Source: a virus
DNA: 58,137 nucleotides
IMG/VR virus record: IMGVR_UViG_3300033145_001588
Span: 1-58,137 of that record
Reading direction: 5' to 3' (one strand)
The position numbers were made by a program, and so were the translations under genes. Each line of letters begins with the position of its first letter. Position 1 is the first letter of the stretch. The notes under the pieces are model-generated. The model saw only the letters and a list, made by a program, of their open reading frames with translations, searched no databases and was not told the origin of the DNA. This document shows, one piece after another, positions 23,782 to 31,807 of the stretch.

Positions 23782-24201
23782 TCATTTTCCCAGGTAAACG
23801 ACCATTCGGGTTTGTTTTCCAAATGTCTTTGCATCTTTCGCCTTCCCCATGTATATATCCACACTTTTTGTGTATCGGGCATTCATCAGATCATTAACCC
23901 GTCTTACCCCTATTCCTTTGATATATACACGTCCGCCTAACCAATGCAACAGATCTTGACTAACTGCACAAGTCCATCCCGCTATTGGTTTCTCCAGAAT
24001 GGTTGTTCGTTTGTTATCTGAATTGCATTCTTTGATGCGATTAGTATATGCCGTGACTTGACATGAAAGGTAGGCAATATTATTTCTGTAGATAATTTTT
24101 TCTGTTACAGATGTTTGTGTTGGGATTTGATTGACCTTGTGAATTGTATAGATTTGGAAAATCAGAATAATTACAAGTGAAATCAAATAGCCTTTTTTCA
24201 T
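23782..24201 (-). CDS. Membrane-anchored 3D-domain protein, possible cell-wall enzyme
   Basis: The 139-residue protein has an N-terminal membrane anchor (MKKGYLISLVIILIFQIYTI), then a double-psi-barrel-like domain with CQVTAYTN, AVSQDLLHWLGGRVYIKGIG, VNDLMNARYTKSVDIYMG and MVVYLGK. The D...VDIY spacing matches the 3D/RlpA-like fold shared with lytic transglycosylases. It could act on peptidoglycan, although its place in the early region is odd for a lysis gene. ATG at 24201 has AGGAGG six bases upstream. A host-type promoter and a leader hairpin precede it. Confidence 0.75.
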   Translation of the reverse strand: MKKGYLISLVIILIFQIYTIHKVNQIPTQTSVTEKIIYRNNIAYLSCQVTAYTNRIKECNSDNKRTTILEKPIAGWTCAVSQDLLHWLGGRVYIKGIGVRRVNDLMNARYTKSVDIYMGKAKDAKTFGKQTRMVVYLGK

Positions 24202-24237
24202 GAGATACCTCCTGTTCAAGTAATTAGGATGTGGCTT

Positions 24238-24260
24238 GGGAGGAGGAACAGGCTCCTCCC
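24238..24260. other. Hairpin in the leader of the 3D-domain gene
   Basis: An 8-bp inverted repeat GGGAGGAG / CTCCTCCC with a 7-base loop lies between the promoter and start codon of the 3D-domain gene. On the + strand it is followed by TCTTTTC, on the - strand by no T-run, so it is not a convincing - strand terminator. It may affect message stability or translation. Confidence 0.5.
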
Positions 24261-24301
24261 TCTTTTCGATACCGCCCGGCCTGGCAGCGCCACTTTCAAA
24301 T

Positions 24302-24330
24302 AATATAGAGTATTATTAAGAAAAAGTCAA
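24302..24330 (-). promoter_or_regulatory. Host-type promoter upstream of the 3D-domain gene
   Basis: TTGACT (24325-24330) and TATATT (24302-24307) on the - strand, separated by exactly 17 bases. The same two hexamers with the same spacing occur at 29295-29323. This fits a vegetative sigma-70/sigma-A promoter and differs from the phage-type promoter family. Confidence 0.7.
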
Positions 24331-24342
24331 GGAAAATTTTTT

Positions 24343-25248
24343 TCAATAAATTCGTCGGGTTAGCTCTTTCACAAGAATATTTGCATCTTCTTGGCTCAAA
24401 GAAGCGGGATCCCCTATGATGTTTTCTTTCCAGGTTTCTACTCCTCGAAATCGTAATTCCCCCATCAGTTTTTTTGCTTGTTCTTGCGCTTGTGGGTCAT
24501 CATCAAATAGAATAATTACACGAGTGAAGTGCCTTGCGATGTTACGTACCTGGGAAGGGGTGAAACTGATGCCAAACGTGGCAAAGGAGGAGAAACCCAA
24601 ACGCCAGACATCAGTCACTCCTTCTACACAGATTCCGATATCCCCCCATGTCTCTTGTTTACCATATAGAATCGTTTGGTGGGGGGTTAACTCTCTATCT
24701 TGTGGGCATGCCTTGTATCTTATTTCAGATTTACCTGTTATGTCCCTGCCTTGAAAAGAGACAATTTTTCCACCCCATCTGATTGGAATAATGATTCTGT
24801 GCTTGTAATACTTTCTATCTAATAGACTGATTGGGCCTGCTCCCATTAGATTCCAATCACGTTCAAGTTGCTCCGGGTTGAATTTTCTTTGTATCAGATA
24901 GCTTCGGTGAGGTTTTTTCATCTGTTCACAGTTTGAAGGGAATTTGAAGTTCTTTACTCGTGGTTTGATAGAGGTAGGTCGTGGAGAAGAATATCCTCCA
25001 TATTGCCGCATCAGATTCCGTGCTTCTCTTCGAGAAACATGTAGCAAGGCAATCAGGACATCTTCTGTTCTATGTACCCCACAGCGCCAACATGTGCAGA
25101 AGTTCTTTTCTATATTGTACCCCAGATGGTAATTTCTTGATCCAGCACAAAATGGGCAGTGCAAATTTATCCATCCGGGAGTACAATGTTTATTTCCTTC
25201 CGTCATATATTCAATATTATAATCATCTAGTAATTGCGTAAATTTCAT
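24343..25248 (-). CDS. DnaG-type DNA primase, zinc-finger plus Toprim
   Basis: The 301-residue protein has an N-terminal CHC2-like zinc finger (INLHCPFCAGSRNYHLGY...CWRCG), a linker, and a Toprim domain: ICVEGVTDVWR with the catalytic Glu, FGISFTPSQ and ILFDDDPQA. It is shorter than cellular DnaG and lacks the C-terminal helicase-interaction domain, as in many phage primases. It makes RNA primers for lagging-strand synthesis. ATG at 25248 lies three bases after the upstream gene's stop with a weak ribosome site, suggesting coupled translation; the longer frame is a shadow. Confidence 0.9.
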   Translation of the reverse strand: MKFTQLLDDYNIEYMTEGNKHCTPGWINLHCPFCAGSRNYHLGYNIEKNFCTCWRCGVHRTEDVLIALLHVSRREARNLMRQYGGYSSPRPTSIKPRVKNFKFPSNCEQMKKPHRSYLIQRKFNPEQLERDWNLMGAGPISLLDRKYYKHRIIIPIRWGGKIVSFQGRDITGKSEIRYKACPQDRELTPHQTILYGKQETWGDIGICVEGVTDVWRLGFSSFATFGISFTPSQVRNIARHFTRVIILFDDDPQAQEQAKKLMGELRFRGVETWKENIIGDPASLSQEDANILVKELTRRIY

Positions 25249-25250
25249 GA

Positions 25251-25430
25251 TTATAATAATTCCATGATATAGTCTGGCTCTAATCCGAAATATTCTTCGC
25301 AAATATCATATGGTATTTCCCCTTCCATAAGTCGATCATGCAGATCAGCTCTTACAGCATCTATCAGGGCTTCTGCTTCTTCTGCTGTTACCCGATCTCT
25401 ACGCATTAGTATTTCTTTGATTGTTTCCAT
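25251..25430 (-). CDS. Small acidic conserved-type protein
   Basis: A 59-residue protein, METIKEILMRRDRV then TAEEAEALIDAVRADLHDRL and a FGLEPDYIMELL end. Short acidic helical proteins ending in GLEPDY(I/L)xxLL are familiar from phages and plasmids, without an assigned function. AGGAGG lies directly before its ATG, and it is the first gene behind promoter copy 6. The primase gene begins three bases after its stop. Confidence 0.75.
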   Translation of the reverse strand: METIKEILMRRDRVTAEEAEALIDAVRADLHDRLMEGEIPYDICEEYFGLEPDYIMELL

Positions 25431-25443
25431 ATTTCCTCCTTTA

Positions 25444-25935
25444 TCATATTATACTAAATTCTTCCTTTTCATTTAAGGAGGTTTTCATATTTCTTATCCC
25501 ATTCCATATTCTTGGCCAACTCCATTCCATTCTTCTTAATTTTTTGATAAGTTTTCCTCTGGAAGCCTTCGGGTACGCCTCAAGAATCTCTTCTGGTGCT
25601 TTAAAAATGGTTTTGCAGATTAGTTGGAGATCTTGTGGGAGGTCTTGTAGCCATTCTCTAAACAAGTATCGCCCTTCAATATCATCCTGTCCGGGGATAT
25701 TGTCCTCGAAAAATCCTGGAAAATTGATATATGTTTTTTCCTTTGCACAAAAGGTAATGAGATGGTTTGTCATGATTTTTACTGCCCACGTACTCAGTTT
25801 GGCTTTCTCTGGATCATAAGATTGTAGAGCTTCGACGTATGCCAATGCTGCTTCTGAAAACAGCTCGTCGAATTCCTTCCCCGTTGATTTAGCAAAACTC
25901 CATGCTACTTTTCTAATCAAATTCAGATCCTTCAT
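25444..25935 (-). CDS. Sigma-70 region 2-like protein
   Basis: The 163-residue protein opens with a region 2-like segment: LIRKVAWSFAKSTGKEFDELFSEAALAYVEALQSYDPEKAKLSTWAVKIMTNHL, matching the helices sigma factors use to bind RNA polymerase and open the -10 element. The C-terminal part (LPQDLQLICKTIF, ASRGKLIKKLRRMEWSWPRIWNGI) could be a degenerate region 4. ATG at 25935 overlaps the previous stop (ATGA). Its final 12 codons run through promoter copy 6. It may direct the CCTTAAATGAAAA promoter family; this is inference. Confidence 0.75.
   Translation of the reverse strand: MKDLNLIRKVAWSFAKSTGKEFDELFSEAALAYVEALQSYDPEKAKLSTWAVKIMTNHLITFCAKEKTYINFPGFFEDNIPGQDDIEGRYLFREWLQDLPQDLQLICKTIFKAPEEILEAYPKASRGKLIKKLRRMEWSWPRIWNGIRNMKTSLNEKEEFSII
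25448..25478 (-). promoter_or_regulatory. Phage-type promoter, copy 6
   Basis: CCTTAAATGAAAA at 25466-25478, 12 bases, TATAAT at 25448-25453 on the - strand, then AAGGAGG and the ATG at 25430. Unlike the other copies the upstream block is read through in frame, so the end of the sigma-like protein (TSLNEKEEFSII) is encoded by the promoter itself. Confidence 0.75.
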
Positions 25936-26219
25936 TTCCCCATCCTCCCTGTTTTTTGCTCCCAAAGTTCCATGTGCATACGGATTTTTCCAGTTAGACT
26001 AACAGAATTTGAAATTGTTTTACCCGCCCGGACGGCGCCAGCTTTTCCTACATGATATCGAAGGTCGCTTTTTACAAACAATCTGTAACGGTTTTTGGAA
26101 GGCTTTTCTACGAATTCCAATCCCTCTGTAAGGAATCTAATTACTCGGTCTGTTAGAGTCTTAGGTTTCCCCTTTCTGGGACCTGCTTGAAAAGTTGCAT
26201 ATGCTGTGTTTTTCATCAT
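25932..26219 (-). CDS. Hypothetical basic protein
   Basis: A 95-residue basic protein (MMKNTAYATFQAGPRKGKPKTLTDRV...) with a YRLFVKSDLRYHVGKAGAVRAGKT segment. It overlaps the SNF2 helicase stop on one side and the sigma-like gene on the other, so all three are translated as a coupled unit, with AAGGAG as ribosome site. No known family; a nucleic-acid-binding role is possible given its charge. Confidence 0.65.
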   Translation of the reverse strand: MMKNTAYATFQAGPRKGKPKTLTDRVIRFLTEGLEFVEKPSKNRYRLFVKSDLRYHVGKAGAVRAGKTISNSVSLTGKIRMHMELWEQKTGRMGK

Positions 26220-28081
26220 TTTTTCTCCTTGTATTCATTAATTAGTGTTGAGAGCAAACTTTCTTGCTCTGTTTCTTTTCCATCCAATACACTATCCAGA
26301 ACCTTTCTTTTGCTATCCAGCATCCGTGCGATTTTTTCATCAATCGTGTTGGATGCAATCAGATGGTACACATTGACCGCATTTTTCTGTCCTATTCTAT
26401 GACAGCGGTCTTCCGCCTGAGCCAGTTCCCCAGGAGTCCATGGCAGTTCCAAAAATGCTATATTGGAAGCTGCCGTAAGAGTAATGCCAACGCCGGCGGC
26501 TTTAATGTTACCAACAAACAGCCGACAGGTTTCATCATTTTGAAACCTGTCAATGGCATCCTGCCGGGCTTGTCCGGAAACGGAACCATCTACTTTTACT
26601 GCCCTATCTCCAAATTTTTGCATCAATGTATCGATGGTGGTTTTATGTGTGGCAAATACCACCAACTTTCCATCTACATCCAGGAAGTTTTCAATCCATT
26701 CTATAGCTTGTTTCATCTTTCCTTTGATGGCAAGTTGTTTTAGGATTTCTATTTGCGCAAAAGCCTCCGCGTTGGATGCTTTTTCAGCAGCTTCCTTCCC
26801 TCTGTTTTTTCTGACCCATGTAATAAGATTACCTTCTGCGTGGGCATATTCCGAAGGATTATCAATTTCGATTGGGAGTATTGAATGTATTTTATCTGGC
26901 AGATCCTTGAGAACATCTTTTTTGAGCCTCCTCAACATAACAGTATTTACCAGTTTTTCATGCAGCTCTTCCGTATGGGATGCCCCTGAGAAATCCCATC
27001 CAAAACCGTTATGTTTAGCGCCGCAATACCGTTGAGCGTATGCCCAGAAGTTAGGAACAATTGTATCATCTATCAGTTTCAAGGCATTATACATTTCCAC
27101 AGGGCGGTTAACTACAGGGGTTCCGGATAATGCAATTACATGCGTGATCTTCTTTCCAAGCATTTTAACTGCCTTGGTACGCTTGGCAGTGTTTGATTTC
27201 GTATAATGCACCTCGTCTATAATAAGTGTCTGGGCATTGTATTGTTGTAATTTCCCTACCCAGGCAGATAAGATATCATAATTGATTATGATGATATCTC
27301 CAGTGAGATCTTCTTTTGCTTTTGTCCCGGATAACACCTGTGTTTTGGGGTTATCCATCCAGGCATGTGCTTCTCTTTCCCAGTTGAGTTTTAAGGAAGC
27401 GGGGACAACTATTACTGCGGGACGTTTCTCTGGATGCAATTGTAACCATGCCAATGCTTGTACTGTTTTCCCTAATCCCATCTCATCGGCAATCAATGCT
27501 CTTCCATCTTTTGCCTCGATGAATGCAACTCCCTTTTTCTGGAATGGGAAAAGTTTTCCTCCAAGTCCTGGAATTTGAATCTCCTCCACTTGATTTACAT
27601 GGAGTTTCTTCTTTTCCAAGAAGGCGTCTAATTCCTCATCCAAAACAAATCCCCACCATTTCAAGCTTTCCACTGAATCAACTTTCAATGGGCACGTCCA
27701 GAACTTTGGGTACTGGCTGCCGTGAAATTTTCGGCCAGATAATGTCTTGACGTGATCTAAGTCGTCCCTGTTGAAAGGGAAGGTTATTTTTATGAGGGGT
27801 TTTCCTCCGTTTTTTTGTATTAATTCAGCATGTTTTCCTTTTTGAGTAGTAGAAGAATTGAGCATGGGATGTTTTTCTGGGATATGAATTTCCTCTCCCC
27901 ATAGCTCTTCTTCTTCTTCGATACTATACTTGGGAAGCCACCCATCTACTTTATGACCGTATAGATATACGGCCTTATCGGTTTCCTTCAGGGTGGTTGC
28001 AATAAAGGTGATAGGCCAATCCTTATTTGTTGCCATCCTTGAAGTGATAGTGTATCTTTTTACTTTCAGGTTTTGTGACAT
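26216..28081 (-). CDS. SNF2-family DNA helicase/translocase
   Basis: The 621-residue protein carries the SNF2 set: PFQKKGVAFIE, Walker A DEMGLGKT, IINYDIL, DEVHYTKS (motif II), ALSGTPVVNRP (motif III), LRRLKKDVL, then in the second lobe VFATHKTTID, GITLTAASN and EDRCHRIGQ (motif VI). The compact layout resembles SMARCAL1-type annealing helicases seen in phages. An N-terminal ~180-residue domain precedes the motor. It may remodel replication forks or recombination intermediates. It belongs to the operon expressed from the host-type promoter at 29295-29323. Confidence 0.92.
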   Translation of the reverse strand: MSQNLKVKRYTITSRMATNKDWPITFIATTLKETDKAVYLYGHKVDGWLPKYSIEEEEELWGEEIHIPEKHPMLNSSTTQKGKHAELIQKNGGKPLIKITFPFNRDDLDHVKTLSGRKFHGSQYPKFWTCPLKVDSVESLKWWGFVLDEELDAFLEKKKLHVNQVEEIQIPGLGGKLFPFQKKGVAFIEAKDGRALIADEMGLGKTVQALAWLQLHPEKRPAVIVVPASLKLNWEREAHAWMDNPKTQVLSGTKAKEDLTGDIIIINYDILSAWVGKLQQYNAQTLIIDEVHYTKSNTAKRTKAVKMLGKKITHVIALSGTPVVNRPVEMYNALKLIDDTIVPNFWAYAQRYCGAKHNGFGWDFSGASHTEELHEKLVNTVMLRRLKKDVLKDLPDKIHSILPIEIDNPSEYAHAEGNLITWVRKNRGKEAAEKASNAEAFAQIEILKQLAIKGKMKQAIEWIENFLDVDGKLVVFATHKTTIDTLMQKFGDRAVKVDGSVSGQARQDAIDRFQNDETCRLFVGNIKAAGVGITLTAASNIAFLELPWTPGELAQAEDRCHRIGQKNAVNVYHLIASNTIDEKIARMLDSKRKVLDSVLDGKETEQESLLSTLINEYKEKK

Positions 28082-28162
28082 TTGTCAGCTCCTTTCCTTT
28101 CCCGGTTTATTGACAATCAGGGAAAGTTATTTTATTTTGATTTGATGGAGATCTCATTAAGT

Positions 28163-28621
28163 TTATAACCCCGCCTTTTTGAGCGCATCCGCTAAGGCAG
28201 AGTTAATTGACGGCGGGGTTGTGTCTACTGCCGCTTTTTTGACAGGGATCAATCCCATTGCTGCCATGATTGATGCCGGCATCTTAATTTCCTCCCCATT
28301 TTTCATGGCATGAATGGAGGATGAACGTCCTTTGTAGCCGAATCTTTTCCACGCCATAAATCCCCCGCCAGCAAGAATAGTTGCTATATCAGAAGATTGT
28401 AAATCTTCCTTAATGATGATCTTGCATCCTGTGATAGGATCAAGATCATCCCCAATAACAATCCAGTCACCGCCTTTATTACTAATGAACTGGAAGGTTT
28501 TGTGCCCCTCTATTGTCCCGAGGTACACTAGGATTCCTTTGGAAGGGAATTCTACATTGTCTTCACAGACAACAATAACTCCCCATCTGCCATTCGTGGA
28601 ACTTCTTTTAATCTCTTTCAT
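28163..28621 (-). CDS. Hypothetical protein
   Basis: A 152-residue protein. The N-terminal two thirds is strand-rich (RWGVIVVCEDNVEFPSKGILVYLG, FQFISNKGGDWIVIGDDLD) and the end is an Ala-rich helix (PSINSALADALKKAGL). The ATG forms an ATGA overlap with the upstream 56-residue gene. No family recognised. About 80 bases without a gene separate it from the SNF2 helicase. Confidence 0.65.
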   Translation of the reverse strand: MKEIKRSSTNGRWGVIVVCEDNVEFPSKGILVYLGTIEGHKTFQFISNKGGDWIVIGDDLDPITGCKIIIKEDLQSSDIATILAGGGFMAWKRFGYKGRSSSIHAMKNGEEIKMPASIMAAMGLIPVKKAAVDTTPPSINSALADALKKAGL

Positions 28622-28788
28622 CTTTTCCCTCCTTGCTTGGGTTTGTGTCGTTTAAAATCGGTGTGATATATTACCACACCATTTTTTTTCAGAGTGCCGT
28701 CGGTTAATTTATTGACGACACGTATTGCCTTGATGCGATTATTAAAGCGTCGCACCTCTAGAGTGTTATTATTTATTACTATCCACAT
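28618..28788 (-). CDS. Small basic hypothetical protein
   Basis: A 56-residue basic protein (MWIVINNNTLEVRRFNNRIKAIRVVNKL...) with beta-strand character and a Lys/Arg-rich end. ATG at 28788 has GGGAGGT upstream, whereas the longer frame from 28848 is inside the neighbouring gene. It overlaps both neighbours and is part of the probable early operon. Function unknown. Confidence 0.65.
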   Translation of the reverse strand: MWIVINNNTLEVRRFNNRIKAIRVVNKLTDGTLKKNGVVIYHTDFKRHKPKQGGKR

Positions 28789-29264
28789 ATTGCACCTCCC
28801 CGACATCCCTCGTTGTCGCAAACGCCCCAGGTTGTGAGGCCTCCGCATATTGCGCAGGGCTTAGATTTAGCGAGCCGCTTCGTCTCCGGGGTCGGTGTTA
28901 CCGTATCCGGTCCCGCCGGCACCCAGCCTAAATGTCTGAAAATGGATTTTTTAACACCATTTACCTCAACCGCCTCTCGGCGGCTGAATGCGTACAAGGG
29001 CACTATTTTATATTGTCTCAGTGCCGCCTCTAAAAATCCCATAAAAAAAGGCGCTCCGCCTATCATTGCGGCATGTGCGCCTCTCTCGTGAGCCAGACAG
29101 GCAATTCTGTCGGCTCGGAGATACATATCTTGACTATCCGGGATTGACTCAAATGTAAGCGTATCTCGAACTATTTTTTGGTCAGCCGGGGTTAAATCAA
29201 CTACCCCAGCTTCGATCTGTTCCTGACTCGCTGCGTGCTGAGTCAGATTAAATATTTTTTTCAT
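28779..29264 (-). CDS. Phage protein with NLTQH N-terminus and C-terminal zinc ribbon
   Basis: The 161-residue protein starts MKKIFNLTQHAASQEQIEAGVVDL and contains GAHAAMIGGAPFFMGFLEAAL, LYAFSRREAVEVNGVKKSIFRHLGWV and a C-terminal CAICGGLTTWGVCDNEGC. Proteins with this NLTQH...AMIGGAP...AFSRRES pattern are familiar in many phages but have no assigned function; the fold looks like an alpha/beta nucleotide-binding type. The four-cysteine tail suggests zinc. It is the first gene of the operon behind the host-type promoter, so it is probably expressed very early. Confidence 0.7.
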   Translation of the reverse strand: MKKIFNLTQHAASQEQIEAGVVDLTPADQKIVRDTLTFESIPDSQDMYLRADRIACLAHERGAHAAMIGGAPFFMGFLEAALRQYKIVPLYAFSRREAVEVNGVKKSIFRHLGWVPAGPDTVTPTPETKRLAKSKPCAICGGLTTWGVCDNEGCRGGAICG

Positions 29265-29294
29265 TTTTCTCTCCTTTTTTGTTTTTTTATTTTT

Positions 29295-29323
29295 AATATA
29301 ATATCCTTTTTTTTAAAAGTCAA
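29295..29323 (-). promoter_or_regulatory. Host-type promoter of the early operon
   Basis: TTGACT at 29318-29323 and TATATT at 29295-29300 on the - strand with exactly 17 bases between, followed by GGAGAG and the ATG at 29264. The hexamers and spacing are identical to those at 24302-24330. The rest of the divergent gap, 29324-29467, is extremely A/T-rich and must hold the rightward late promoter, but I see no clear hexamers for it. Confidence 0.72.
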
Positions 29324-29467
29324 GCTTTTTTTAATAATTATTAAAATTTTTATCTTTAATAATATCATATAGTTATTTCTTTTCCTTAATTTTTTTCCAA
29401 ATTTCTTTGTTTTTTTCTTGTTTTTTCTTATTTTTTCTTTATTATTTTGAACAAGGAGAGGAACGGA

Positions 29468-29917
29468 ATGGGTTGCAAAAAAGTAAAGTTCACACAAAAA
29501 CAAATCAATCAGGTAGAGGCTTTGGCATCTGTTCTGACTGTTGAACAGATATCCGAATATTTCGGGATTTCTTATGTTACTTTTGGACGATTACGAAAAG
29601 ATAATCCTGAAATTGATAAGGCATACAAGAAAGGCAAAGCCAACGCCATCCGTGAGGTAGCTGAAGGATTACTGGATAAGGCTAAAGCAGGAAATCTGTC
29701 AGCCAGTATATTCTTTCTAAAAACACGTGGTGGATGGAGAGAAACAAATCGTACTGAACTTACAGGGGCAGATGGAAAACCTATCCAAGCCAATGTGAAT
29801 AATGAGGCAAGAGTTACTGTGGACTTGTCTGATAAGACTACAGAAGAATTATTGGCTTTCCGAAAAGGATTGAAAGTATTGAAAGATGTTACAAGCAGCT
29901 CGAGTACAGAAGAATAA
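29468..29917 (+). CDS. terS: Terminase small subunit
   Basis: The 149-residue protein has an N-terminal helix-turn-helix (QVEALASVLTVEQISEYFGISYVTFGRLRKDNPEI) and the segment VAEGLLDKAKAGNLSASIFFLKTRGGWRE, typical of small terminase or TerS-like DNA-recognition proteins. It should bind the packaging site and deliver DNA to the large subunit. ATG at 29468 has AAGGAG nine bases upstream; a TTG at 29447 is less likely. It is the first gene of the rightward block and overlaps the large subunit. Confidence 0.8.
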   Translation: MGCKKVKFTQKQINQVEALASVLTVEQISEYFGISYVTFGRLRKDNPEIDKAYKKGKANAIREVAEGLLDKAKAGNLSASIFFLKTRGGWRETNRTELTGADGKPIQANVNNEARVTVDLSDKTTEELLAFRKGLKVLKDVTSSSSTEE

Positions 29918-31460
29918 TAATCAGCGCAGTAATTCTATGTCTTTACGACGGACTAGATTTACTGTTCCTGAAACTCCGCTCTCCATGGTGACTCCTCTCT
30001 ACAATGAAACTACTGCAATTCTCTGTCGACGTTCTTTATATTTTTTCATGCAAGAATTCTGGGGAGAGGTTTCTAACGATGTATTCAAGCCAAATTGGCA
30101 TCTCAAATTATTCTGCGATGAATTACAAATTATAGCAGAAAGAGTTGCACACAATAAACCAAAAGAATATGATTTGATAGTGAATGTTCCTCCGGGTACA
30201 ACTAAAACAACCACATTCATGATAATGTTTCCAGTATGGTGTTGGATCAATTGGTATTGGATGAGATTTATCACAGCATCTTACTCGTCAGCGTTATCAT
30301 TAGAATCTGCGGAATACAGCAGGGATTTGATACGCTCAACAAAATTTACTAATGTTTTCAAAGAGTTATCTATAAAGCAAGATAAGGATACCAAGTCAAA
30401 CTTTAAGATTATAAAGACAATGCCTGATAACACTGTGAAATTAGGGGGTAATAGATATAGTACATCAGTAGGAGGAACGCTGACAGGTTTTCATGGTCAT
30501 ATATTATTAGTGGATGATCCTCTTGATCCAAATAGAGCAGTAAGTGAAGTGGAATTGGCGAATGCAAATAGATGGATTGACCAAACTCTATCTACCAGAA
30601 AGATTGATAAAGCAATCACACCAACTATCATGATTATGCAAAGACTCCATGAAAACGATCCATCCGGGCATCTTCTCGCAAAACAAAAAGCTAATCTCAA
30701 ACATATCAGTTTACCAGGGGAGATTCGTAATTATAGGAAAAACCTGAAACCGGAGAGGCTTGCAGAAAACTATATAGATGATTTGTTAGATCCGGAACGC
30801 ATGAGTTGGGATGTATTAAAGGATATGGAAGCGGATCTGGGGCAGTATGGTTATGCTGGTCAGGTAGGACAAACTCCCACTCCTCCTGAAGGAGGGATGT
30901 TCAAGGTAGAACATTTCCAGATAATAGACCAACTTCCAGCGCCAGTGAATTTCATTAAGTCTGTCCGCTACTGGGATAAGGCAGCTTCAGATGGAAAAGG
31001 GGCATTCACTGTTGGGACAAAGATGTCTGTATTGCGAAATGGCAAATTCATTATTCACGATGTAGTTAGAGGACAATGGTCGACCGAAGTGAGAGAGAAG
31101 ATTATTAAGGAAACCGCTGAAGCGGATGGAACAAGTGTTCAGATATATACAGAACAGGAACCTGGATCAGGAGGGAAAGAATCAGCAGAAGCTACAATAA
31201 CTAATCTGGTAGGATTCTCTGCATTCAAGGATCGACCAACCGGTGATAAGGTGTTTAGGGCGGATCCTTATTCGGTTCAAGTGAATAATGGTAATGTAAT
31301 GTTATTGAGAGGAGATTGGATTACCGTTTTCAAGGAGGAACATCGGAATTTCCCATTTTCCACATACAAGGATCAGGTGGACAGCGCAAGTGGGTGCTTT
31401 TCAAAATTGGCAGGAAAGAAAAGGGCTGGTATGTTGTTTTCAAGGCGAAGGAGACGTTAA
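29886..31460 (+). CDS. terL: Terminase large subunit
   Basis: The 524-residue packaging motor has an ATPase domain with an atypical Walker A (NVPPGTTKTTT), Walker B ILLVDDPL and a coupling segment IMQRLHENDPSG, followed by the RNase H-like nuclease domain (RYWDKAAS, QIYTEQEPGSGGK, KDQVDSASG). It cuts and translocates the genome into proheads. Start is uncertain: ATG at 29886 overlaps terS; ATG at 29937 also fits and neither has a strong ribosome site. Confidence 0.93.
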   Translation: MLQAARVQKNNNQRSNSMSLRRTRFTVPETPLSMVTPLYNETTAILCRRSLYFFMQEFWGEVSNDVFKPNWHLKLFCDELQIIAERVAHNKPKEYDLIVNVPPGTTKTTTFMIMFPVWCWINWYWMRFITASYSSALSLESAEYSRDLIRSTKFTNVFKELSIKQDKDTKSNFKIIKTMPDNTVKLGGNRYSTSVGGTLTGFHGHILLVDDPLDPNRAVSEVELANANRWIDQTLSTRKIDKAITPTIMIMQRLHENDPSGHLLAKQKANLKHISLPGEIRNYRKNLKPERLAENYIDDLLDPERMSWDVLKDMEADLGQYGYAGQVGQTPTPPEGGMFKVEHFQIIDQLPAPVNFIKSVRYWDKAASDGKGAFTVGTKMSVLRNGKFIIHDVVRGQWSTEVREKIIKETAEADGTSVQIYTEQEPGSGGKESAEATITNLVGFSAFKDRPTGDKVFRADPYSVQVNNGNVMLLRGDWITVFKEEHRNFPFSTYKDQVDSASGCFSKLAGKKRAGMLFSRRRRR

Positions 31461-31477
31461 GAAAGTGGGAGGGCACA

Positions 31478-31807
31478 ATGACATCTGAACAGTTTGATGC
31501 ATTTTTGGATTACGCAATCGAATTATGTCGAGACACGATGAAAACAAAGGCTGGTGAATATGCCATAGAAGATAGTCGGTTTTACAATTTCATCTGCGCA
31601 GGAAGCATAAAGAGAGAAACACCAGAAAAAGCTTTGTGGGGTATGTATGTTAAGCATTTAGTATCAGTAATAGACATTGTTGAAGCGGTGGAAGCAGGAA
31701 AGGACGTGCCACGTGATCATTATACTGAAAAATTGAAAGATTCGATAGTTTATCATTTGCTTTTTTGGGGGATGTTGGAAGGGAGAGTAGGCGAGGGTTA
31801 TGTCTAA
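31478..31807 (+). CDS. Small helical protein, MazG/DUF1599-like
   Basis: A 109-residue all-helical protein: FDAFLDYAIELCRDTMKTKAGEYA, RFYNFICAGSI, YVKHLVSVIDIVEAV and EKLKDSIVYHLLFWGML. The KxxEY...FxNF...KHxxS...KLxD pattern resembles the nucleotide-modification-associated (DUF1599) and MazG-like pyrophosphatase folds, which could act on nucleotide pools. ATG at 31478 has GGGAGGG upstream, which sets the start. It is placed between terminase and portal, unusual for an enzyme. The assignment is tentative. Confidence 0.55.
   Translation: MTSEQFDAFLDYAIELCRDTMKTKAGEYAIEDSRFYNFICAGSIKRETPEKALWGMYVKHLVSVIDIVEAVEAGKDVPRDHYTEKLKDSIVYHLLFWGMLEGRVGEGYV

Noticed and set aside
24238-24270. Rho-independent terminator at the GGGAGGAG/CTCCTCCC hairpin
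   Set aside because: There is no T-run on the - strand, and it lies downstream of a promoter in a leader; a + strand terminator would have nothing to terminate.
28111-28140. + strand TTGACA followed 17 bases later by TATTTT
   Set aside because: No + strand gene follows in this region and the -10 match is poor, so it is probably chance in an A/T-rich gap.
19525-29264. Origin iterons in the replication region
   Set aside because: Apart from the short NPHM repeats I found no convincing set of spaced direct repeats by eye.
31316-31477. Upstream extension of the DUF1599-like gene
   Set aside because: It overlaps terL in another frame; the GGGAGGG site fixes the start at 31478.
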